Below, one piece after another: positions 47,201 through 58,034 of a stretch of 64,000 nt of DNA. The notes under the pieces were generated by a model. That model did not search any database, was not told the origin of the DNA, and worked only from the letters and a program-made list of their open reading frames with translations. This DNA comes from Pogona vitticeps (taxonomy: Eukaryota > Chordata > Lepidosauria > Squamata > Agamidae). The DNA is taken from positions 26,166,747 through 26,230,746 of the forward strand of contig NC_135794.1 of the NCBI RefSeq assembly GCF_051106095.1. Direction: 5' to 3'. Positions within the stretch are counted from its first letter, which is position 1, and the number at the start of each line of letters is the position of its first letter. The position numbers were made by a program, and so were the translations under genes.

Positions 47201-50200
47201 GGTGGGGAAAGGAGGGTGGGGGAGCGGCGCTGGCGGGGGAGCCCTTCTTTTGATGCCTCTGCCCTCTTTCTGTCCCCAGAGCCTGGAGCCAGTGAAAGGA
47301 AAAATGGGTCTGTCACAGCCAGCGTGTCGAGGTAATTCAGTGCTTGCCGGTCTCTGGGGGGAAGAGAAGAGGAATTCTAAAGGTTGTCCTAGTTTATATG
47401 GCATAAGGCTGGAGGACAGTCTTGCCTGGTGGTGTCGGCTGTAGTCTATGGAAGTTTTTGTCGAAGGAATGTGTCCGTCTTACAGGCACTGTAAGATATT
47501 TTGCTTCAGCAGACCGAGATGGCTTCCTGACCACCCACCCACCCGCCCGCCTGCCTGTTGCTGGTGTCTAGAGACTGGAGATCAGACCTGCTGGGAAGCC
47601 CAGGCCGAGAATGGACGGGGAGTGGTGGTGGGGGCCCAGAGGGGGGCCCTAGTTGCCTTTCCTTGTGGCAGAGGGCCAGCCCGTTAGGTGTCTTGACGCC
47701 TCATGTCTCTAGGCTAACCAGGCAGCTCCCCCCTCTCTCTGGTCAAGGGCTGGGCATGCATTGCCAGTCCCTGAGGAGGCAGGGGTGGACTGGTGGGCTT
47801 CTGGTGCCTGCCCAGGGAGGGCAAGGGCAGGTGGCCCAGCTCTCGGGGCTTGTGGGGGGCTTGGCCGTGAGGGGATTGTCCTCTGGTGTGCCCTGAGCTT
47901 TCTCCAGGGCGAGAACTGAGGCCCCAGCCAGCTCCCTTGCGTGGATACTGGCCGGGCCGCTTTCCTGGTGGTCTGTCTGCTTGAGGTCTGGGCAGGAACA
48001 CCCGCCTGAGTGTGCCCTATGCATCTCTCCACAGCTACCAGAAGACGCCGTCCTCTGTGTTCACTCGCGTGTGCAAAGCCCAGAGTGACGAGAAACCTCA
48101 GAGTAGGGAGTTGCCTTCCTCTCCCTTCAGGCAAGTCCGTAGGAGCCCTCGATGGGGCTACTTTCTTAAGGGTGGCCTGGCATGCCGGAGAAGTGGGTTG
48201 CCCAAAATGGCTGCCACTGGCTGGGTTGCACCTCTGCTTCCTCTTGTCCGCATTGCCTTGCTCAGCACGCCCAGAAGCCCTCCTGTCTGGGGGAGAGACA
48301 GTGCCTCCATCCTGAACTGGGTTCAGGCGTGGGGCGTGGCAAGCAGAACTCAGGGAGAGGGGCAAGGAGGCCTGGAAGCGGCTTTCGTGTGGGCGGTACC
48401 TGGGGCTTGGGAGCACCTGCCCTGCCCCCCCCGCGCCCCCCACGCCCCTCCCCCAGGCAGCCTGGGAGCTAGTTGTGCTGTTGTGGGATGGTGGCTAAAG
48501 AACAGCCGCTCGGGGGGGGGGCTCTTTCCTCCTGTGACACTTTGGCGTCATGGCAGAACTTTCTGGGAGCTGGAGTATTTTTTGTGTGGTGGATTTTGGG
48601 CCACATGTTGCCTGGAAGCCACCTGGGAGCCCGAATCCAGACACAGCACTCGGAGTCATGCGGTTCACGCCCTACATTCTTCCTGGCCATGAGCAGTGTT
48701 GAGCTTATGCGGCCTTTTGACCCGAAGGCCAGGGAGCCGAGAAAGGCTGAGGCGGTCACGCCCTGCTCGCACGCTCTCGGCTTGAAAGAGGCTCCCTGCT
48801 CGGAGGGCTTGTGTGGCCAGCGCCAGATTTGGGGCTGTTCTCACCTTGTTTTGCTTGGTCTCAGGGGTGACCTGATCCATTTCCCAAGTTCCCAGGGTGA
48901 GGAGAAGGAGAAGGAAGAGGCCGCTTCTCCCGGGGCCTCTCTGAGGCAACAGGGAGTTGATTCCCCGAAGAGCGTGCTGGTCTCGGATGGTGGGAAGGAG
49001 GCTGAAAGACCAGCCGGCAGCCAGGAGGAGGCCGAGGCCATGGAGACAGAGGCCGAGGTGGCTGGCGCCCGGGAGCAGGCAAGGCCAGGAGCCCCAAAAA
49101 AGCCGGAGCCTCCTCCTGAGACTGAAGAGACCAGGGGGAGCCTGGGGCCCGAGGCCGACTCCAGCCACCAGGGGGGAGTCCAGGCGGTGGCCGAACGTCC
49201 TGGGGGCGCAGCAGTCTTCCTGTCCGCAGCTACACGGACCGTGCCTTGCAGCCTGGTGAGTGAGGCTGGCTCACGGCCACGGCAACAGGATGCTGAGGTG
49301 CAAACTGAGGAGGCGCAAACACCCGGGAACACGGCAGAGACTCTGCGTAACCAGGTGAGAGGGAGCGGCATCTCTCAGCCTGGTCAGGAAGAAAGGTGGC
49401 ATGTTTGTCTGTCTCAGTAGTTTTTCTTAAATGAAGCTGGTAAACCTGTGAGGATTTCAAGTCAGCGAAAGCATGTGTGCCAGGAGTAGGAAAATGAAGT
49501 GGTAGAACAAAAACCACAAAGCAAAAGAGACAGACTTGGCGAGGGAGGATATCTCAGGTGTGTTTTGTGTTAAGTGCCAGCTCTTTTGTCGGAGACGGAG
49601 CGATGCAGGAATTACAGCCTGTCTTTCTTGAGGCCGAGAATTGGGCCCAGAAGAGAGGCAGACAGTCGTTTGGCCCTCTTTGGCCCCGCACGGCCTGGAG
49701 GGGTTTATGTCCCGAAAGGTTGCCGTCCCTCATCCTGCTGGCTGTGCTGGCAGAAGGGGGGCTGGGGCTGTTCCCTTTTCAGCCCTGCCCGGAAACACGT
49801 CGTCCAAGAGGAGCCTCTGAACCTCCCTCTGGGGCTTTCTCTTTTCTGCAGACTGTGGAAGAGCCGGACTCGTCTTTCCCCCCAGTAGGCAAAGTCCTGC
49901 GGCGTCACATTCGAACAATCCGAGAAGTGCGGACGCAAGTGACGAGAGTCATCACGGACGTCTACTACAAGGATGGGGTCGAGGTGGAACGCAATGTGGT
50001 AGAGGTGAGCTGCCCCAAGGGGGCGCCAGCTGCCCTCGTGTCTCGTCCTGGGTCTCTTCACGACAGACCCTCCCGGAGGCCTCCGGAGGCCTGGATGCGC
50101 TCTCTCCATCACTGCTGTGGGTGGTGCTGGGTGTGTAGACCAGTGGTTAGAACTGCCAGAAGGCTCCTGAACTCAGTTCGGAGACCACGTACTTCAGCCT

Positions 50201-53200
50201 GTTCTCTCCCCCCCCCCCCCCCGAGCCGATCCTTCTTTTCAAGCAACAGACTTAAGATTTTCTGGATAATACGGAGGTGTGTTGGACAAAAAACGGCTTG
50301 GTGCACCCCGTTGTCATCCTGCTTCTTTTCTGGGCCAAGAGGAGAGGGTGTGTGTTTTCCTCCTGTAAATTGCAGAGAGAGGTGCATCATCATTATCATC
50401 ATCTAGCAACTCAGCTGTGTTTCTGGGTCCTGGAAACCTTGTCCCATGATCCAAACAGAACATCCAACTTCTATTTGAAGGTGGTGTCAGGGTCCCAGCG
50501 GCCACATGGCTTAAGGGAGCCAGGGATGTCCTTCAGGTCGCCTGGAAGAGCCGGGCTGCAGTTGGCTCCAGGAGAGGCTGGAGCGGCTGCCTTTGATCCA
50601 GGCAAGGGCCGCCCCCCCCTCCCCAGGCGTCCCAAAGAAAGCGAGGGGCACCTGTGGCTTTAGGGACCTCCCCAGTCCTGGTTGGAGCTCTGTCACACCA
50701 GGCCCCCCATGCCTGGCGGGGGTTGTTTGTGGGGCCCTGAATGCTGCACGTGAGAGTGGAGCATCATGATTAAGCGTCCTCTGCAGTTTGATGCTTAAAT
50801 GTGCATGCACGCGTGTGTACGTACGTGTGTTGGCCTAAGATGCTGTTTTAATCCAGTAGATGGTGCTGGGCAGTAAGAGAGATTCGAAAACTGACAAAAT
50901 TTGCGGAGATTGTCGAACAAAGACAAGACCAAGGAGAAGGAAACATAAGAAAGGGAACAGTTAGTGTAATATATAAGATTTTAGTACATTTCTGATTCGA
51001 ACAAGCAATGGTGAAAAACCAGTGGCAGGAGGACTTGGAGGAAGAGATTGAAGGAGAGGACTGAAACAAGATATAGTCACCAAGAATAATGAAAAATATG
51101 TCTGTAAGGGTAAAAGAAAATCGTTATAAGATAGCATGGAGATGGTACTTTCAAGTAAGATTGACTATAATAAATAAAAACATACCATCTCAGTGCTGGA
51201 GAGGCAAAAAGGAAAAAGGGACCTATATGCGTATGTGGTGGACGTGTGAAACAAGAAAGAATGGGGACTAGTTTTTAAAGAAATTAGAGAAATTATTGGA
51301 TAAAATATTCAGATATTACCCGTTATAGCTCTCCTAAACATAATTAAAAATGATGATCATAGAAAAGAACAGAAAGAGTCAATTGTTATAATGGTTACAG
51401 TAGCAAGATCAATATTTGCAAAGAATTGGAAAAGCGACAAATTAATCTGGAAGACTGGTATAAAAATGTGGAGCTTAGCAATTAACAATAACATGTTAAA
51501 TGAAAATAAGAAGAGGAATGGTAAAGTCTAATGATTTTAAGGATGTATGGAATTTATATTTGGGGAAAAGGTTACAGGCCAGCAAAAGAACCCATGTATT
51601 TTTTTGAGAGGCATGGGGTGAAAAGGGATATAAATTGGTATTACTGGTCACCTCGCCCCAAGGATGAAGGTGGCACAAGGTGGGAAAAGTTCAGTGTATA
51701 TCGTGTGTCGTCACTCTTGAGTTTGCATTTTAGTTTTCATTTTGTAAAAAATAAGACAATGAAAAAAATAGTTTTTTTAAAAAGGGGAAAGCCCAGAGGC
51801 GCCTGGCCCTTCTTTGCCCCTCTCTCCGGCCAGCCGGGGCTTCTGTTCTTCTTGGGTCCTGCGGTTCTTCCCGTGTCCTCCATGTCCTCCTCCTCGCTTC
51901 TCTTCCAGGAGAACGAGGAGCCGGTGGTGGAGTGCCAGGAGTCCGAGGTGGATGTCTCGCCTTCCCGCACCGGGGCATCGTCGTCGCTGGCCTCGGGGGA
52001 CCTCGGGGACGTCAGCTCCTTCTCCTCTAGGGCGTCAGGGCTGGGACACACGTCCAGCGGGGGGAGCGCCGCCTTGTCGGTCACTCAGGGCGGTGCGAGC
52101 TCTCACCAGGCCACCAGGTCCCTGAAAGGAGCCCGGCTGGCTGGCCTGGACTCACCTGCTGCCCGAAGGCCAAGGTGCGTGTGGGGCTGAAAGGCAGGAA
52201 GGGGAGGGAATGCCCACGGCACGCACCTCGGGCTCAGCTGCTGGGGGGGGCGGGGGGCGGAGGGCAGCACTACGTAGAAAAGGCCGCGTGGCCGTGCCCT
52301 GCTGTTGGAGTTCGGGAGCGGAACTGGCCTCTTGACGGGCCCAGGTGGAGCCCTGGGGGGCTTGGTGTCCTGAAGGCTTAAGAGACAACCAGGGTCTGTC
52401 ATGCCCTGGAGATGAAGAGTTCTTTGGGTTTATTTGGGCGAGGGGTGGGCAGGTTTTATATGATGATGTTTCGAAGATGTTTGGAGGAGGTTTGAAGGTC
52501 AGCATTTTATTTTAAATTGCCCAAAGCTGAAGGAGAAACACCTTGACGGGTTCCGGGTTTCTCTCATAGGCAGTTTTATTATTTACATTTTAACTGAAGA
52601 GTTTGGGCCTTGAGAGCAGTCATGGGTTTCTGCTTTGAGCAGCAGCGGCACATAATGGCCCTGCGAAGCCCTGAGGCCGACCTGCAAGGGGAATGCTGGG
52701 CGGAAGCCCTTTGCCCTCTGGCTGCACAGACGCTCTCCAGCTGCCTCTTGTCTTCTAGCCCTAAGAAGGCAGGGTGCCGGCCCCGACCTCCAGTCCAGCG
52801 TGGCCGTGTAGCGGTTGGAGTGTGTGAGGAGGAGGAGGAGGAGGAAGAGCCAGGCCTGAGCCACCTGCGGGGTGGGAGCCCACACACCCCTTCCCGTAGC
52901 CGAGGGCGAAAGGGCCGTTCCGCTGCACGACCGACCACGACCAGGTAGTGTAGTGAGGGCTAGCCAGTTCCATGAGGGAGACAGGGCTAGACTCGGCTGT
53001 CTGTCTGTCATTGTGTGTCTGTGAGAGAGAGAGACTGAGGCAGTTTTCCAGAGCGAGCAGCCGTCTTCTCTTTGTGCTTGCCCAGAGACCGTCCGCCTGT
53101 GAGGGCAGAGCCGTCTGGGACAGACTCCCCTCACGAGAACCACGCTTTGGCCCGTGCGGCCGGTCCTCTTTCGGAGGGCCAGGAGCCGCCGGGGGCTCTG

Positions 53201-56200
53201 CGGCGCCGCAGCAACTCCCCGGAAATCCCACTGCAAGAACGGCTGGGTCTCTCCGAAAGCTCCGGCCTCTCCTCCTCGGCTGGCGGTGGCGCCTCTTCCT
53301 CCTCCGCCGCCGGGAGCACCCTGGTGGGCCTCCGGGTGGTGGCCAAGTGGTCCTCCAACGGCTATTTCTACTCGGGCACCATCACGCGGGACGTCGGGGC
53401 GGGCAAGTACAAGCTGCTCTTTGATGACGGCTACGAGTGCGACGTCCCCGGCCGAGACATCCTCCTGTGCGACCCCCTCCCGCTGGAGACGGAGGTGACC
53501 GCCCTCTCGGAGGACGAGTACTTCAGTGCAGGTAGTGGCGGGGGGGGGCGGCGGCTGTGCCCCGAGAGGGGCCAGGGTGTGTTTGTGTGGGGGGGAGATG
53601 GAGATTGAGGCCTTCCGCTGTCTCTGCCCCACAGGGGTGGTGAAAGGCCACCGGATGGAGGCGGCCGGCCTTTTCTACTGCGTGGAGAAAGACGGGCAGT
53701 GCAAGTGGTACCGGCGGACGGCCGTCATCCTCTCCCTGGAACAAGGGAACCGGCTGCGGGAGCAGTTTGGCTTGGGCCCCTACGAGCCCGTTACACCCCT
53801 GACCAAGGCCGCCGACATCAGCTTGGGTGAGGGGCGGGTGGGCAGACGGGGCCGCCTGGCGGAGGTTGGCCCTGCAAACCAACATCCGCCTCGGCTGGCT
53901 TTTGGTTCGCTGGAAGGATGGCGGTAAGGGGGGCGCGGGGGGAGCACAGCTTCTCCAAGATGAGGGCTGGTGCGCTTGCCGGTGGCAGGGTGTGTCTCTC
54001 TTTGTGTGTCTAACTACGGCCCACCTGCCGGCTCCAGATAACCTGGTGGAAGGGAAACGCCGGCGGCGTCACCTGGCCTCCCCCACCGCCTCCAGCAGCA
54101 GCAGCAGCGCCACCACGCCTGCCCGCCGAGGCCTGGAGAGCCCCCCAACCCCCCACAGGCCGCTGTCCGGCAAGAGGAAGCTGGTTGCTTCCGAAGAGGA
54201 GCGATCCCCGGCCAAGCGAGGGCGGCGGTTGGCTCCCCCGAAGTCAGGTCAGGCTTTTCTTGGATCTGGGCCCTGTGAGCCTGGGTCGACCGAAGGGGGA
54301 GGGCGGGGGGTCTGGATGGTCCTGGGGGGGTGGGGGTGGCAGTGGGTCCTTTTCACAAAGAGGTGGCCCCGCGGGGCCCTCCCGCCTTTTTCTCCGCAGG
54401 GCCTGTGGGGAGCCGTGAGGGGTCGAGCCTGCCGGTGGCCACTGATGAGTCCTGGGGGCCTCTGCCCCAGAACAGAGCCCTGTTCGTGGGTTATGCCTTC
54501 CTCCTCACCAGCGCGAAGGCGACGGATAAGGTCCCCAGTGGCAAAAAGTTTGCATCAGCCTCTGAAGAGGAAGGTGAGCAGATGGTTATTCCTGGAGTCG
54601 TGGGGTGTGCGTGTGTGTGTGCGTGCGCATCCACCCCTCCTGCCTCAGGAACCGCGAAGGGGAGAAGCAAAGGGGGAGAGGGGAATGCGAGAGGACCCCA
54701 GAGGCCCCCCCCTCCCAGCCGGGGGTCAAGTGGACAGCGGAGGGCGCTCTCGGCTGGACTCTCCTGGGCTTTGGTCCCAAGCGGCCTCCTTCGGGGCCTT
54801 CCGTGCTCTGGAGCAACACAGTGGGAAGAGGGAAGCATTGTGGCCGGACAGCCGTTGACCTCTGCGTTCCTGTTCGGTGGGGAAGAGAAAGCAAATGTCG
54901 AGACCCACCCAGGAACCCTGTTGTGCTGGCCCACGAGGGGCCGGCGGCCTTTGCCTTGCCGGGGGCAGGGGGGGCCAGCGGTCAGCGCACAGGAGAGGAG
55001 AGGCCTTCCTCCCTCCTCCCTTGGCTGTGATGCTCCCTGGGCGATCGGGGGCCCGGCTGTCACGCTCAGCCTCGCCTACCTCGCAGGAGTGTTGGGAGTT
55101 GAAACCTGGGCAGGGCCGTTGCGGACATCGCCTTGAGCTCCTGGAAGGAAAGGCAGGCGTGCCCTGCTTAGTGCAGTGAGAGAAAACGAATCAGCCGGCC
55201 TTTCAGGATTGCTCTGGCCAGACCGGAGCACAGAAGGGGTGCTGCCGATTCCGAAAGGAGGCCTGCCTGGGAAGCGCCAGGCCTTAGGCAGCCTTCTTAG
55301 AAATCCCTCTGCGTTCCAGAATCCGCAGAGACCGCGCCGTACAACCGGCCCTACTTGGAGCGTCAGCTGCGTGCCGGAGGCGGTTTCGTCCTCGAGGACT
55401 TCAGCGAGAGCCAGGTCAGCCCATGGGGGGGGGGCACGAGCTGGGGGGGGTTCCCTGGCCCAGCCTCATAGCAGGGCCTGCGGTGTTTTGGGACGCTCCT
55501 GGGGAGTGGCTTCTTTGTCCAGCTGTTTCTCACGTTTCCGATGGCCTGGTGAGAACCAGGAGTCGGTGCTGGATGGGCCCCGTGACTCGCGGTCTGGTCG
55601 TGCAATGCTGCACACCTTCAGCCCCCCCCCGTCTCTACAACCTGTGGGTGTTATATAAGCAGCCCCCCAAAAATGGTGTGCGTGTCGTCCAAAACACTTC
55701 CCCCTGTTGCAAAATGCCCCTTGAGGAGGGGACTTGCAAGCTGGGGGGGGGAAGGTTGGGGGGGGCCACATGTTCTGCAGGGCACCCAAAGCAGCCAGCC
55801 GGTCGGGCTCTCTCCTGGCGCATGGCTGCTGCCGCCTTCCTCAGGACCTCTGTGTCCCCACCACCACCACCACCACCTCCACCTCTGGCCGTGTCACAGC
55901 CCTCAGGTGGGGTGGGGTCCCCCACTGAGCAGCAGTGGGGCCTTGCCTTCCTCTGGAAAGAGAGGGACCGGGCAGGAAACCGTGTGTGTGTGTGTGTGTG
56001 TGTGGGGAGGTGGTTGCCAGGTGTAGGTTGTGGGTCCCAGCCTTGCCCTCCTTCCCTCCCTGTTCAGTGCAGCGTGGCGTATCAGTGCCTCCTGATCTCG
56101 GACCAGCCCTGCCGCACCCGGAAGTACTTCCTGTGCCTTGCCCGGAGCATTCCCTGCGTCTCCCACCTCTGGGTCCTTGACAGTTGCCACGCCAACCAGC

Positions 56201-57839
56201 TCCAGAATTACCGGGATTACTTGCTCCCCGCTGGCTACAGCCTGCAAGAGGAGAGGCTGCTGGAGTGGTGAGTGTGTCCGGTATCCGGCCGAGCGGGGGG
56301 GGGAGGTCTGGCCCAGGCCCGCTTGCCTGGCGCAAGAGAAGCTGGGCCGAGGACGGGTGGGTGGGGGGCTTGCCCGCACCGCCTCTCACCCTCGCTTGGG
56401 TCCTCTCTAGGCATCCCCGGAAGAGCCCCTTCCGTACCCTGAGGGTGCTTCTGGTGTCGGGTGAGCCCAAGGGCTTCTTGGAGTTCTGGGCAGAAATCCT
56501 TATGACCGGAGGGGCCGCTTCCGTCAAGCAGCAGCAGTCAGACACATGGAACCAAGGTACTGCCTTTGTCCTTGGCCGCTGGAGGGGAGGCTGGCGAGAC
56601 CGGGTGGGCGGGGCACGGTGGCTGCTCCTGCTCAGCCCCCTGGCCTTGTGTTGGGGACTGAGGAGCGACCGCGGGCGGTGGAGAATCTGGACGAAAGGGA
56701 AGGGTGGACGGACGGATGGGGGCCTCTCTTGGGCCTACTCACCTTCTTCCACATCCTGGAACTGCTGGGGGTGTTACTGCTGCGGTTACATGAATTTGCA
56801 CACTAGTCAGGCTGGAGTGGCAGCTTTGAGCAACCCTTTAGCCTAGGGTAAAATTGCCCTGGAAACCCAGGTGAGAAGCCCCCACCTCCTCACAGTCCAT
56901 GTAGCAGTGGGTGGGAATCGCTTCCTTTGACTGCCATGCGCAGAAATGTCCAGCCAGCAACACTGGGAAGAGTTCCTCGTGGCTTTGTCCCCCCGAGTAG
57001 CCCGTCGGCCGCAGTCCACAGCAGCCTGGAGGAGTGTGGTCATCCGAGACCCCAGCCAGGGCCTTTCAGCTGAGGCCCCTCCAGGAGCCTTGTTTCTCCA
57101 CTGGCCCTGACCTCTGGTCAACCTGGGTGGGGCAGCTTGCCCTCATCCCTCTCTGCTGCCACTCCTATTAAGACGTGTTCCAAGCTCAGAGCAATTCAGT
57201 CATCCTCATGAGTGCTCCAGCTCCCCCCCCCCCCGTCTGCCCAGCCCTAACCCAGTAGATTCTGTCATCAGAACCTCTACCAGCACATGAGGTGCGGGCG
57301 AGAGGAGTCTTCAGGGCAAAAGGCCGGTCCTCCCCTGCTCCGTTCTCCCCAGACTACGGTCTGGGACATCACCTAGAAAGCTAGATGGTAGCATAGCAAA
57401 CCACCACCACCACCCCGTGCAGATATGCGCCTGGCAATCCCAAGCAGAAAGGACCCCTTCCCAAGGTCCACTTGGTTCTTGCTGAAAGGGTGAAGGAAGG
57501 GGGTGCAGTTCAGCCACGGTGCCCCTCCCCGCCCGGCATGTCCGTGGGAGCGCCTTCCCAGGCAGCTCGTCTCTTGGGGGGGGGGAGCCTCTGGGGCAAG
57601 GCAAGCCAGCCGTGGCCTCCTGGGTGTGGCTGATCCCCTTCCCTCTTCCTGCAGATGTGGCCTTGGGGGTGTTTGACGTGGTGGTGACTGACCAGTCTTG
57701 CCCGCCTGCCCTGTTGAAGTGTGCCGATGCCCTGAAGCTGCCCGTGGTCACCCAGGAGTGGGTCGCCCAGAGCCTCATTGCAGGAGAGAGAGTGGGATTC
57801 AGGCATCCCAGGTACCGGCACGATTACGTCCCCTCCTAA
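39210..57839 (+). CDS. TP53BP1: TP53BP1 (53BP1, DNA double-strand-break repair adaptor), complete gene
   Basis: Coding exons: 39210-39644, 39834-39880, 40067-40243, 41112-41169, 42044-42216, 42628-42739, 43281-43375, 43734-43855, 44472-45498, 46430-46540, 46729-46953, 47280-47331, 48035-48130, 48865-49354, 49852-50004, 51909-52174, 52759-52944, 53086-53531, 53635-53826, 54038-54247, 54400-54573, 55320-55414, 56068-56267, 56411-56556, 57655-57839 (TAA). That is about 1823 residues against 1972 in human. The product is a nuclear chromatin reader that favours end joining by recruiting RIF1/PTIP/shieldin after ATM phosphorylation. Seen in order: a Ser/Thr-Gln N-terminus ([25 protein letters not shown]), a long disordered acidic region, an oligomerisation segment ([20 protein letters not shown]), tandem Tudor, the ubiquitin-reading/NLS segment and tandem BRCT. 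From exon 2 on all phases agree. The ATG exon has a one-base frame conflict, described separately. Confidence 0.97.
41898..41929. repeat. (GT)n microsatellite
   Basis: A GT run of about 30 bases in TP53BP1 intron 4. Confidence 0.9.
42044..42216 (+). CDS. TP53BP1: TP53BP1 exon 5 with a NAGNAG acceptor
   Basis: Encodes [20 protein letters not shown] (human PEVLSTQEDLFDQSN, containing an ATM site). The acceptor reads cagcag at 42041-42046; use of either AG keeps the frame and changes one residue. Confidence 0.92.
43734..43855 (+). CDS. TP53BP1: TP53BP1 exon 8 with a NAGNAG acceptor
   Basis: Encodes [16 protein letters not shown] and [20 protein letters not shown], then AFSH (human SQASTPISQSTPVFPPGS, IPSQPQFSH). 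The acceptor is tagcag at 43731-43736, again frame-neutral. Confidence 0.92.
44237..44276. repeat. (GA)n microsatellite
   Basis: A GA dinucleotide run of about 40 bases in TP53BP1 intron 8. Confidence 0.92.
44472..45498 (+). CDS. TP53BP1: TP53BP1 large internal exon (1027 bases)
   Basis: Phase 0 start [15 protein letters not shown] (human DIFIPSPSLEEQSN). The exon encodes about 342 residues of acidic, Ser/Pro-rich disordered sequence with SDSGQGSF and many potential kinase sites. This is the least conserved part, and it is shorter than the human equivalent. Confidence 0.93.
48035..48130 (+). CDS. TP53BP1: TP53BP1 exon 13, followed by a GC-AG intron
   Basis: Encodes [20 protein letters not shown] and PSSPFR. 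The exon ends TTCAG and the intron starts gcaagt, a GC donor with otherwise perfect consensus. The next exon continues [19 protein letters not shown] (human [18 protein letters not shown]), which fixes this boundary. Confidence 0.9.
48865..49354 (+). CDS. TP53BP1: TP53BP1 exon 14, dynein-light-chain-binding region
   Basis: 490 bases. After [11 protein letters not shown] it is an acidic linker, then [11 protein letters not shown] and [11 protein letters not shown]. In human 53BP1 the parallel sites AATQT and ATVQT bind DYNLL1. Here the second keeps VQT while the first reads ATRT. Confidence 0.92.
49852..50004 (+). CDS. TP53BP1: TP53BP1 exon 15, oligomerisation segment
   Basis: 153 bases, phase 0 at both ends. 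It encodes [20 protein letters not shown] and [15 protein letters not shown], near-identical to the human oligomerisation region needed for focus formation. Confidence 0.96.
50850..51792 (+). mobile_element. 5'-truncated L1 LINE in TP53BP1 intron 15
   Basis: An AT-rich island of about 940 bases in GC-rich surroundings. A frame at 51089-51271 contains [20 protein letters not shown] and then TC, the L1 ORF2 C-terminal Cys-His motif (CWR..KGTxxxxWWxC). More ORF2-like 3' sequence with stops follows, then an A-rich end near 51755-51792. It is sense with the gene. Only the ORF2 tail and 3' UTR remain, so it cannot move itself. Confidence 0.82.
52175..52758 (+). other. TP53BP1: TP53BP1 intron 16
   Basis: 584 bases with normal splice ends. 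Nothing further recognised. Confidence 0.7.
52759..52944 (+). CDS. TP53BP1: TP53BP1 exon 17, GAR-motif region
   Basis: Encodes [16 protein letters not shown], a run of Glu codons (GAG repeat 52826-52849) and [18 protein letters not shown]. It corresponds to human PRGRGRRGRPPSRTTGTR, the PRMT1-methylated GAR motif, here with fewer Gly-Arg units. Confidence 0.88.
53086..53826 (+). CDS. TP53BP1: TP53BP1 exons 18-19, tandem Tudor domain
   Basis: Exons 53086-53531 and 53635-53826, residues about 1353-1487 of the spliced protein. The H4K20me2 cage residues are all present: Trp in [12 protein letters not shown], Tyr in the same motif, and Phe-Asp-Tyr in LLFDDGYE. The second Tudor ([40 protein letters not shown]) is close to human. 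Confidence 0.98.
54038..54247 (+). CDS. TP53BP1: TP53BP1 exon 20, ubiquitin-dependent recruitment segment and NLS
   Basis: Encodes [35 protein letters not shown] and the bipartite [23 protein letters not shown]. The segment that reads H2AK15ub follows the Tudor pair, as in human. Confidence 0.96.
54400..57839 (+). CDS. TP53BP1: TP53BP1 exons 21-25, tandem BRCT domains
   Basis: Exons 54400-54573, 55320-55414, 56068-56267, 56411-56556 and 57655-57839. Key strings: [100 protein letters not shown], ending RHDYVPS. This pair binds p53 and gamma-H2AX in mammals. Confidence 0.97.
54574..57654 (+). other. TP53BP1: TP53BP1 introns 21-24
   Basis: Introns 54574-55319, 55415-56067, 56268-56410 and 56557-57654. 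A GT array (55982-56005) and a CAC triplet array (55859-55878) are visible. No other gene recognised. Confidence 0.7.
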
Positions 57840-57947
57840 AACTGGCTTGGTGGAGATGGTTGTGGCGGAGGTTTTAACATTTTGTGTCCCCTGACCTGTG
57901 CATGAATTATGTACATAATTTTAATTTCTGGACTTTTATGATGGAAA

Positions 57948-57953
57948 AATAAA
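57948..57953 (+). terminator. TP53BP1: TP53BP1 poly(A) signal AATAAA
   Basis: Lies 109 bases after the stop and is followed by a G/T-rich stretch (cttgttgtggtatgg), implying a very short 3' UTR. Backup signals are ATTAAA at 57997 and AATAAA at 58029. Confidence 0.8.
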
Positions 57954-58034
57954 TGTTAAGCTTCTTGTTGTGGTATGGGGGATTTCTCTGGCCATCATTA
58001 AATGGGTTCCATGTTATTTATGGCCTTAAATAAA

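Larger units (their letters stand above)
45499..49851 (+). other. TP53BP1: TP53BP1 introns 9-14
   Basis: Introns between the stated exons, 0.2-0.93 kb each. GC-rich with G runs. No gene or mobile element recognised. Confidence 0.65.
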
